The notes beneath the pieces were generated by a model, which was not told where the DNA came from, did not search any database, and saw only the letters and a program-made list of their open reading frames with translations. Made by a program: the position numbers and the translations under genes. Source: Oegoconia quadripuncta (Eukaryota; Arthropoda; Insecta; Lepidoptera; Autostichidae). From it: a stretch of 64,000 nt of DNA. The DNA is taken from contig OX438742.1 of assembly GCA_949316235.1 (NCBI GenBank), forward strand, positions 34,044,853 through 34,108,852, in the 5' to 3' direction. Positions 10,358-18,612 of the stretch are shown here, in pieces; positions within the stretch are counted from its first letter, which is position 1, and each line of letters starts with the position of its first letter.

Positions 10358-12324
10358 GTGAAAGAATCTCCTATCGAAGATATGAAGCTATTTGTATTTT
10401 TAGGTAAAAATACCTAATTTCCATGTATTATCATTTAGTTGCCTTTACGAAACTCACGGGAACGTATTTGGGAAATCTGTTGTTCTTGTTCCTTACACCG
10501 TTTTAAAAAAAAAAATTCTACTACACGTCAACTCAAAATTTGGAACTTACGTGTAATAGAACAAAATCTCGAAAAAAACTGTTATTTCGTAGTCATCTTA
10601 CACAAAAGTATATTTATCATAGCTGATACTTATACTTAAGTCGGTACAACGTGTAAAACACTGCTCAGTCTCGTATAATTATCCATAGGTATAAAAACTA
10701 TAATAGCACTGTTACACAGTTCTGATATTCCATATACAAGGGGTCCCTCGTTTCCTTCAGTTCACTTCCATAGCGGTAAAATGCCTACCTGTCTTTAACC
10801 TGTACTTAAAATAATAAAATAGCTGTATCTACGTCGGAAATGCGATAGAGTGCATCTTGTGCTTTGCACTTTTTACTCGGCACCGGCCAAATGTCACGGC
10901 CCACCACTCTCCTCTCTCTCATCATTTGCTAAGATGTCGCGGCTCTCAGTACTGGCACTTTACACCGTTACGTAACGTTCGTGTAAAAGCTTAAAAATGA
11001 GTCTCTAATTAGTAGTCGGTAACGTGTCACCGAACAACATGAAATACATATATTTGTTTTTCAATATAGTTTTATTTAAAGACATGTTTTTTTAATTATA
11101 TCGCTAGGTGTTAGATATTGGTTAGGAAGAAGAAGCAACAAGAAACAAGTAAATAAGCTCTCGAAAGAAAATTATTAGTATCTGTTTAGGCTCTTGGCAG
11201 CAAGGAGCATGAAGCTAAAAAGATTTTACTCAATTTATTCACGGTAAGAAGTGATCGCTCTTTTAGTTCAACGCAATGGGATATACGAGTATATGACGTT
11301 TGTGTATGTATGTATATATCACGACTAATTCAGATGTTAGTTTTGCAATGCGCTAGCCGTGTATAAATTGTGTAGAGCACCAAAGTAATCATGATATTTA
11401 TAGCACAGGCTCACGCCTAAATACCATTGGTTTTTCTATTATATTTTTTCTATATTTACTTAAATCAACCGATGGATACCTCATGCATGACAAATTATTA
11501 TCATCCTCTCTCTAGTTTAGTGCTCGATTATTTATATCTTGATAATGACATTATTTGAGACTAGAAATAAACGACTCATGCGGGTAGACAGATTTTATTC
11601 TATTTTTTATGTTACGAACTAATCGAGTACATTTTTTTTATTGTATTGTTTATTGTATAGATGGATTATAGAATACTTTGAAACATAAAATTCTAATCTA
11701 TATAATATATAGATACTACCAATTTTATAAAACATGAGTAACTCATCACTTAGTTTATTTAGAAGATGGCACAGGTTCGGCCCGTGTGGGAGATGCCCAA
11801 GAGGCTGGCTAATTACATAGCTGGATCAGGATAAACATTTTTGATTCTTAATATAAGTCACGCATAATAACAGTAGCTTACTGTGATGCCAATAAACCTT
11901 TACACCTATAAATAATCACAACTACTTTTGGGAACATTGAAATTTAGTAAACTGTAATGTGGCATATTGTGTAAAAATCTGCTTTTCTTGAGTGTGTTTC
12001 TGTAAAATGCAAATAAACGTTTTACCTAAGTAAAGAAACTTTTATTTACAACTTCCATTTTAGTACCTATGCGAAAATTATAGAAATGCTACAATAAGCA
12101 TCATATCACATTTTAGGTAATTAGACAATTTGTGTTATGCTATATAATAGTAGAGTCCAGCCTTAAAATAATCTGTGTTTAATTTCCATAAATATTTCTA
12201 TGAATAGTAATATGTCACGCATAAACCATGTTGTGTAAATGAATGTAATAAAATTAGCAAAATCCAACATTACTTCTACACAAATAGTCTATAAAAAGCA
12301 TAAAGATTTTACATTACAGAATAG
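10358..12324. other. Unassigned DNA
   Basis: Mostly AT-rich. Bases 10855-10985 are moderately GC-rich and end in the palindromic cgttacgtaacg. No gene or bounded repeat recognised. Confidence 0.4.
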
Positions 12325-12466
12325 TGGTGTCGATTCGGATGTACACCAACTAAACTAAAACCAGTTTTGGAGTGGTGCCGTCGCATCGTACTGTTCCAGG
12401 GAGTAAGAGACAGTACTACTTTAAAACTGGTTTTAGTTTAGTTGGTGTACACCCGAATCGACACCA
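12325..12466 (-). mobile_element. Palindromic MITE, family A, copy 1
   Basis: The ends are tggtgtcgattcggatgtac and gtacacccgaatcgacacca. Inverted arms extend through ctaaactaaaaccagtttt. The asymmetric centre (gtggtgccgtcgcatcgtac) is the reverse complement of the centres of copies 2 (41041-41195) and 3 (53446-53592), so this copy lies in the opposite orientation. Non-coding, about 142 bp. It ends 80 bp before the DIRS element. Confidence 0.9.
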
Positions 12467-12572
12467 ATACCTAAATTTCATTTCAACGACAACAGCTACC
12501 TAATGTTGGGTAAAATACAAAATACTTGAATCATGTTTACATGGAAATTATACTTCGTCGTTACATCCTCGA

Positions 12573-12716
12573 CATTTAAGTTCACCAGGTAGTCCACTCT
12601 TCTATGTACTAGGCATCAAGCACAATTTCAGAGCTGAAAATGCTAAAAAAAAAAAAGTACAAGTACCCTCCTCCCGCGCCCCCACCCGGCCCCGACTCGT
12701 GCGCCGAAACGTCATT
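12573..12716 (+). repeat. DIRS left inverted terminal repeat
   Basis: These 144 bp are the reverse complement of 17829-17973, apart from one base in an A/T run. The repeat includes a GC-rich block (cgcgcccccacccggccccg). In DIRS elements the ITR usually holds the promoter. The outer 27 bp (12546-12572) are only partly similar to the right end. Confidence 0.93.
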
Positions 12717-12835
12717 CGCTTTTTTTGTGCGGGCATCAAAGCATCGAAATTTTTTTCCTTACCAAAATTTTAAGTGAATATCTGTTGTATCGTGCGATAT
12801 TACCGCGTGTGATTGTGTGGAGGTTTTTTTCCGGG

Positions 12836-12935
12836 ATGGGGAAACGGAAACATAAGAATTTCGACGAACATATTAAAAGAAAAATAAGGCGCCTCGAAAG
12901 GCGACTTAGGATGCGTCATAAATCTAGTGACGAAG
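12836..12935 (+). CDS. DIRS Gag, exon 1 (N-terminus)
   Basis: I chose the ATG at 12836, which gives the basic N-terminus MGKRKHKNFDEHIKRK followed by an Arg/Leu-rich helix (IRRLERRLRMR). Basic, coiled-coil-like starts are typical of DIRS Gag proteins. An in-frame start at 12725 exists, but it lies next to the ITR and adds a hydrophobic stretch unlike Gag. The frame would stop at 12938, but the last bases AAG|GTTAGT form a good splice donor. Splicing to the acceptor ending at 14124 (acttacag) restores the same frame: the split codon G|AA gives Glu, and a Ser/Arg-rich stretch follows. The splice is inferred from sequence only. The alternative is that this is an untranslated leader peptide separated by a repeat insertion. 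Confidence 0.6.
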
Positions 12936-14124
12936 GTTAGTGACGTGATTATTCATACTTTGTATTAATTTACTGTTCTATTTATTCTTCCAACACACAC
13001 GGAATCATCTCATATACTTATCTTGCGTAGTACATGAACTACAATAAGTAGTCATACTTGGTCACATCACCGGAATTACAGAATTTTTTTTTTTTTTTTT
13101 TAATCTACCGCCCAATAACATTGCATTTACATCGACTGTTTCTTTAATATTTTTCTGGATACTTTGTCTATTTTGAATTTAACTTTACAATAGTATCTGA
13201 AGAATTTCAGCTCAGTTTTCCTATATTATAAAGAGAAATCTAGCTCGCTTGACTATGAACGATGTTGCAAATTGTACTATGGCGAGATCATGGTCGTATA
13301 TTATATAGAACCAGTATAAATTATTACGCTATAGAAATACTTTACAATAGTATCTGAAGAATTTCAGCTCAGTTATGCTTTATTATAATGAGAAATTTAG
13401 CTCGTTTGACTGTGAACGATGATGCAAATCGTACTATGACGAGATCATGGTCGCATATTATATATAACCAGTATAAATTATTACGGTATAGAAATACTTA
13501 ACTTTACAATAGTATCTGAAGAATTTCAGCTCAGTTATGCTATATTATAATGAGAAATTTAGCTCGTTTGACTATGAACGATGATGCAAATCGTACTATG
13601 GCGAGATCATGGTCGCATATTATATAGAACCAGTATAAATTATTACGCTATAGAAATACTTAACTTTACAATAGTATCTGAAGAATTTCAGCTCAGTTAT
13701 GCTATATTATAATGAGAAATTTAGCTCATTTCACTATGAACGATGATGCAAATCGTACTATGACGAGATCATGGTCGCATATTATATAGAACCAGTATAA
13801 ATTATTACGCTATAGAAATACTTAACTTTACAATAGTATCTGAAGAATTTCAGCTCAGTTATGCTATATTATAATGAGAAATTTAGCTCATTTGACTATG
13901 AACGATGATGCAAATCGTACTATGGCGAGATCATGGTCGCATATTATATAGAACCAGTATAAATTTATTTAACGTGGTACTATGACGAGATTATAGTCAA
14001 ACGTATTCTTACCAATGAATACTACGGCGCGACCGTAGTTGCATACTTTCCTATCTAGTACTGTGACGTGATTACAGTCAAAATGTCATGCCGTGATCAG
14101 GACTTTGGTATCCTGTACTTACAG
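12936..14124 (+). other. Predicted intron of DIRS gag, filled with tandem repeats
   Basis: The borders are GTTAGT at the 5' end and tatcctgtacttacag at the 3' end, with phase conserved across the junction. Of the 1189 bp, about 780 are a five-copy minisatellite, followed by several shorter degenerate units. A polyT run sits at 13083-13101. The reading frame is closed throughout. A second AG (tttcctatctag, 14060) exists, but I prefer 14124 because it gives an open SR-rich frame directly into Gag. Confidence 0.55.
13183..13965 (+). repeat. Five-copy tandem repeat, 157-162 bp period
   Basis: The unit start ctttacaatagtatctgaag recurs at 13183, 13340, 13502, 13664 and 13826, giving periods of 157, 162, 162 and 162. 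Each unit contains cagctcagttatgctatatt and gagatcatggtcgcatatta. Copies 2-5 are very similar to each other, while copy 1 is slightly shorter and more divergent. The array lies wholly inside the retrotransposon, in the predicted gag intron. Confidence 0.95.
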
Positions 14125-14732
14125 AATCAGGAAGTCCGAGGGCCTCTTGCTCAAGATATAGAAGTCCAAGTCCGGTACCCTTATCTATTAGCTCAGATAA
14201 TGCGGGCTTAAGCCCTATCATGCGGTCAGCCATAACCGTGGTCGATTACGACATAAACAAGACGAGAGATGCCACAGGGGATCCACCCGACTTACCAGCT
14301 GGCCAAGCTCGCGTAACCGATCTCCCGGTGACAGCAGACCAGTCTTCAACTGAAAGACCGGTAGCCGCCTCAGTCGAGCCATCAACTTCTACGGCTTTAC
14401 CAAGAAATATTTTAGAGGCGTTAGGCGATTCGAAGGTTAAACAGGAACTCTTCGGATCCAAAATCCATGATGACGTCTCTAAACGCTGGGGTCGGATATT
14501 ATCGGAAGGTCTGAATAAGGACCAAAGTAAAGCAATTACAGATAAATTGCTGATACCGGAGAATTTTCAGCTTGTGAAGGCGCCTAATTTGAATCCTGAA
14601 ATTTCGGCTGTTCTAACAGAATCCGCTAGGAACAGGGATAAGCGCTTAGAGAAAGCTCAGCAACATCTGGGGCTAGGTATAGCCGGCCTTACTAGTGTCA
14701 CGTCGAAGCTTATGGCGATGGCGACAATATAG
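14125..14732 (+). CDS. DIRS Gag, exon 2 (truncated C-terminus)
   Basis: The frame is open from the predicted acceptor. It gives a Ser/Arg/Pro-rich linker (SGSPRASCSRYRSPSPVPLS), then the body with LPRNILEALGD, HDDVSKRWGRILSEGLNKD and HLGLGIAGLTSVTSKLM. This matches the usual DIRS Gag layout, where a Ser/Pro-rich segment precedes a helical domain containing 'RW..IL..GL'. The ATG at 14220 is internal if splicing is correct. The frame stops at 14730-14732. In the -1 frame, homology continues (DNIEKIELIKKLSEIVIRL) and then runs directly into pol-like sequence. This indicates a frameshift plus loss of the rest of Gag. With exon 1 the product would be about 235 aa, short for this family. Confidence 0.75.
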
Positions 14733-14799
14733 AAAAAATCGAGCTTATTAAAAAGCTTTCCGAAATCGTTATCCGACTCCGTCGAAAGCAGCAGTTCCC

Positions 14800-15650
14800 A
14801 AATCGACGCCCAAAACCCAATAGAGGTGAGCAGTCACATATCAATTACAAGTGATCCTGTTATTTTACAGATCGTATCTGGTTATAAGATACCTTTTAAT
14901 CGGCCAGTTACTCAAATAACATGTGCTGATAAACCGGTCAGCTCATATCTAAGATATTTCTCACACCAAAAAGTGACGGTGAACATAGATGCATACTTAA
15001 TTTGAAAGCATTAAATAAGTGTGTCGAAAGACAACACTTTAAAATGGAGGATATTCGTACAGTCACGAAATTAATGTCCCCGTCGTGTTTTATGGCAAAT
15101 ATCGATCTCAAAGATACATATTTTTTAATATCGGTGCATCCTTACTATCGGAAGTTTTTAAGATTTAAATTCAACGGCCAAACTTATGAATTTCGGTGCC
15201 TTCCGTTTGATCTACGATCAGCCCCATATGTCTTAACCAAGTTGCTGAAGCCGGTTGCATCTTTCCTTGGGAGTAAAGGGTTACTCTTAGTTGTATATTT
15301 GGATGAAATTGTGTTTGGGGTATTCGTATAGGGATTGCCAAAATTGTGTTTCTGAAACAGAAACGTATTACACTTTCTGGGGCTGGCAATTAATACCGAA
15401 AGGAGCCACTTGTTACCAAGTCAAATTTGTACGTTCTTAGGATTCGAACTGAATTCAGTTGACATGAATATGGGCTTACCCTTAAACAAGCCTTATAAAA
15501 ATTTTATCTCTTGTTAAAGACATATCAAAAAAGAATATTTTGACGATTAGGGAGTTCGCTCAATTCGTCGGTGTCCTCACCTCAGCTTGTCCAGCCATTG
15601 CCTACGGTTGGGTATACACAAAACGTTTTGAAAGTGAGAAATATCGAGCA
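14800..15650 (+). pseudogene. DIRS Pol: reverse transcriptase domain, degenerate
   Basis: RT homology runs through at least four frame segments. The first carries a DIRS pol N-terminal motif (VSGYKIPFNRPVTQ). After a shift near 14930 comes KIFLTPKSDGEHRCILNLKA. Motif A follows as ANIDLKDTYFLI and a 'YEFRCLPFDLRSAPYVL' segment (LPFG.SSAP is usual). The catalytic box reads YLDE instead of YLDD, at about 15297-15308. The frame closes at 15329-15331. The thumb appears in another frame (HLLPSQICTFLGFELNSVDM), and the connection in yet another (FVGVLTSACPAIAYGWVY). Shifts and the YLDE change make it inactive. The longest open piece is 15002-15331. Confidence 0.9.
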
Positions 15651-15659
15651 TTACCTACA

Positions 15660-16595
15660 ACGATCTAATGATGATTATGACAAGAAAATGGCCATTAGTA
15701 AAGCTTTACTACCTGATTTTACATGGTGGGAAGGACATATTATGTCTTCTAAGAATCCTTTGCGTCGCGGTCAAAAGGCTTTAGAAATTTTTTCAAACGC
15801 CTCCTTATCAGGGTGGGGCGTAATGTATAACAGGAAGCGCGCCAGCGGATTTCGGGAATATTCCATATAAATTTTTTAGAGCTTAAAGCGGCTCTTATAG
15901 GTCTAAAATGTTCTGCAAGCGAAATGCACGATTCAGAAATTTTACTTCGTATCGATAACACTGTAGCTATTTCATATATTAACAGAATGGGTGACGTACA
16001 GTATAATCATTTAAATGATATTACACGCGAGATATAGTTATTTTGCGAAGAGCGTCGACTGTACATTTTCACATCATATATTAGATCGAAAGACAACACC
16101 GAAGCTGACGAGGAGTCGAGACGCACCAATATTGATGCGGAATGGGATCTCTCACAGACTGTCTTTAGAGACATCGTAAGCAACTTTGGGCAGCCTGAGA
16201 TAGACCTCTTCGCATCTCGTTTGAACAACAAATGCTCTAAGTACATAACGTGGAAACGAGACCCGTCCGCCTTCAATATTGACGTGTTTACACTGGATTG
16301 GAGTAATTATTACTTTTACGCCTTCCCACCATTCTCACTTTTTCTCAAATGTCTGCGTAAAATTGTCGACGATGAAGCCACAGACATCATGGTTGTGCCT
16401 TTCTGGCCAAGTCAACCATGGTAGCCATTGCTCCATTCACTGGCGTGCAAAGACCCTGTGTATTTTCATCCCGACAATCAGTTACTGATGTCTCCTTTCA
16501 GAGAACCGCATCCCTTTTGGAGAACCCTTATCCTGGTGTCGTGCCAATTATCAGGGAAGCGTATAGGCGACGATCACTCAAGCCAGATACAGTAG
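15660..16595 (+). pseudogene. DIRS Pol: RNase H and C-terminal domain, degenerate
   Basis: The region starts with YLQRSNDDYDKKMAISKALL and a DFTWWEGHI segment, then the RNase H block EIFSNASLSGWGVMYN. The first catalytic Asp of the usual 'FSDAS' is Asn here. A one-base shift near 15866 leads to INFLELKAALIGLKC (catalytic Glu) and LLRIDNTVAISYINRMG (catalytic Asp). A nonsense TAG lies at 16035-16037. The DIRS-specific tail follows (QPEIDLFASRLN, YYFYAFPPFSLFL, MVVPFWPSQPW), then TAG at 16422-16424. The same frame then carries DPVYFHPDNQLLMSPFREPH and ends at 16593-16595, overlapping the recombinase start by about 178 bp, as is usual for DIRS. Confidence 0.9.
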
Positions 16596-17548
16596 ATATT
16601 ATGGTGTCTTCCCTTTCAGTAAATTCCCTAAAACAATACAATGTGGCATTGAAAAAGTGGTGGCAATTTTCCATTGCAGAAAATATTAACTGTTATAACG
16701 CAACCGTTCTTCAAATTCTTGAATTTCTAACAATTCAATATAATAAGGGAGCAAGCTACTCTAGCTTGAACACTTACCGTTCTGCCCTCCGTATAATATT
16801 TGGCAAATGGTTCAGTGAGAATGACCAAGTGATAAGGTTTATGAAAGGCGTCTTTAAGCAAAGACCTGCTTTTCCGAGGTATCAATTTACGTGGGATCCT
16901 AAGTTAGTTCTTGATTTTGTAGGAAATCTATATCCAAACGATAGTTTGTCTTTAAATAGATTTTGTAAAAAGACAGCGTGTCTGCTTGCATTATCTTCAG
17001 GACAACGGGTCCAGACCCTATCCCTTATTAAATTGTCTTGCATTACATTTAATCAAGACATTATTGAAATAATAATCTTTTATTATTATTTCAATAATTA
17101 AATAAATTTGATTAAAACTTGGGCACCTGGTCGGCTAATGCCACGTCTTATTATTCCTTTCTTCCCGATCAGGGAAGAGATTTGTCCTGCAAAGGCACTT
17201 ACGTCATATATTGAGATTACGAAACAGTTCCGAATGAACTCTAATACTGACCGTTTATTCCTCACGACAAAAAAGCCGATACTTAACGGAAGTTCCTCAA
17301 CCATCAGTCGATGGATCAAGGGGATAATGGAAGAAAGCGGCATAGATACTGACACCTTTTCTGCCCATAGCACTCGTCACGCTTCTACGTCGGCAGCCCA
17401 CCGTAAAGACGTGTCTATCGAACTAATTAAGAAAACCGCAGGTTGGACGGGCACCTCCCTTGTTTTCGCAAAATTTTACAATCGGTCTCTCTTGATGAAT
17501 GATGGAGAAAGTGCATTTGCAGAAGCAGTATTTGATTGTAATAATTAA
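16418..17548 (+). pseudogene. DIRS tyrosine recombinase (YR), one in-frame stop
   Basis: This enzyme integrates the circular retrotransposon DNA. From the ATG at 16418 the frame has a SAM-like N-terminal domain (VNSLKQYNVALKKWW, YSSLNTYRSALRIIF), then the catalytic domain. The first catalytic Arg is in LLALSSGQRVQTLSLI. The HxxR pair lies in FSAHSTRHASTSAAHRK. A conserved Trp is in KKTAGWTGTS. The nucleophile Tyr lies in FAKFYNRSLL. The stretch before and after the TAA at 17099-17101 is in the same frame, so the only lesion is a short insertion (about 17061-17107) containing a perfect hairpin and this stop. Length, about 376 codons, is normal for the family. Read-through or excision of the hairpin would give a full-length protein. 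Confidence 0.9.
17061..17097. repeat. Hairpin insertion within the recombinase gene
   Basis: Perfect 16-bp arms, ttattgaaataataat (17061-17076) and its reverse complement (17082-17097), flank the loop ctttt. It sits between the 'FNQD' and 'LIKTWAPGR' segments that are adjacent in related recombinases. Confidence 0.9.
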
Positions 17549-17648
17549 TATTATAATAATAATTAAGATATGTAATTTGATAAAATAAAAGTTGATTGTC
17601 AAACGTATAACCAATGTTCTAATGTTATTTCGCAAACGCGCTAAACAT

Positions 17649-17768
17649 CTACCTGGTGAACTTAAATGTCGAGGATGTAACGACGAAGTATAATTAAAGG
17701 TTAAACAAACTTACCTAAGTGAAGTTTGACCATAATTATATGAGTCGTTACATCCGAAGGCATTTAAG
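17649..17768 (+). repeat. DIRS internal complementary region (ICR)
   Basis: Bases 17649-17695 are the exact reverse complement of the left end (12546-12592). Bases 17693-17768 are the exact reverse complement of the right end (17966-18041). The two halves overlap only in one ATT (17693-17695), the complement of the AAT at each terminus. In the DIRS1 model this region templates completion of the termini and forms the circle junction. Confidence 0.95.
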
Positions 17769-17828
17769 AACCCTCCCATAACCCATATCCCCCACATAAG
17801 TTTGCGAAATACCAGTAAACTCTAAAGA

Positions 17829-17973
17829 AATGACGTTTCGGCGCACGAGTCGGGGCCGGGTGGGGGCGCGGGAGGAGGGTACTTGTACTTTTTTTTTTTT
17901 TAGCATTTTCAGCTCTGAAATTGTGCTTGATGCCTAGTACATAGAAGAGTGGACTACCTGGTGAACTTAAATG
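17829..17973 (+). repeat. DIRS right inverted terminal repeat
   Basis: Reverse complement of 12573-12716, with 13 T instead of 12 A in the homopolymer. It is followed by a right-end extension (17974-18041) that is largely unique but copied in the internal complementary region. Confidence 0.93.
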
Positions 17974-18361
17974 CCTTCGGATGTAACGACTCATATAATT
18001 ATGGTCAAACTTCACTTAGGTAAGTTTGTTTAACCTTTAATAAATCATATCGAGATAGGAGTAGTAGAAATGATACTACCATGAACTTGTAGAATTTCGA
18101 ACTGCCTGAAAATAGTGAGTTGAACATCTGCTGTACTACTGCAGTGTGATACGCGGCCACAATTTAACGATCGCTTTACGCACTCGCTTCGGAATGTAAA
18201 CGGCAACTGTTAAAATTTTGTGTCTACAGTACTTTGTGCGTTTTAAGTGACATTTTTATGCAGGCGTAGTTGTTTAACAAAATTATTAAATGTACTTATC
18301 GCTAGTCTTCTGTATTCGCTAATAATGTTTAAACTTTTTTAATATGACTGCTTCTATTACT

Positions 18362-18612
18362 GGGTACGAGTATAATGGTTAGAAATCCTGCCTGTTATAC
18401 TAAAAGATCGCGGGTTCCAGCTAGGGGTATATGTTTGTACGATGACTACGGACATGTGTAATCGAGTTTTAGATGTTTTCATTTCATGTATATACTTATT
18501 TACAAAACACAAATGTATTTGTGTAGTACATCCACTATCCGGTATGCATAATACAAGCCAGTCGCTTAGTGTGGATCTAGATGGCTATGTGTATGACCAT
18601 TCACCAAGGATA
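18362..18612 (+). mobile_element. tRNA-derived SINE, family J, copy b
   Basis: The degenerate head has ataatggttag (box A) and cgggttccagctagggg (box B). It is followed by the family body (gttttagatgttttcattt) and the terminal 'cttagtgtggatctagatgg' block. The open frame at 18442-18624 lies inside the SINE and is not a gene. Confidence 0.7.

Larger units (their letters stand above)
12546..18041 (+). mobile_element. DIRS-type tyrosine-recombinase retrotransposon
   Basis: The element spans 5496 bp counting the AAT at each end (12546-12548 and 18039-18041). The diagnostic parts, in order, are: left inverted terminal repeat, gag, reverse transcriptase, DIRS-type RNase H, a tyrosine recombinase overlapping the pol end, the internal complementary region, and the right inverted terminal repeat. 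DIRS elements replicate through an RNA and a circular DNA and integrate with a tyrosine recombinase, leaving no target-site duplication. Here the only shared flank is the AAT trinucleotide, as expected. The ITRs differ only in homopolymer length (12 A versus 13 T), but pol is broken, so this copy is not autonomous. Gag also appears to lack its C-terminal part. I consider the class certain; assignment within DIRS1-like versus other DIRS lineages is by gene order and ITR type. Confidence 0.93.

Noticed and set aside
15171..15389. Minus-strand frames across the DIRS pol and recombinase (15171, 15749, 16007, 17098, 17764)
   Set aside because: Shadows of the plus-strand retrotransposon genes or of the inverted terminal repeat.
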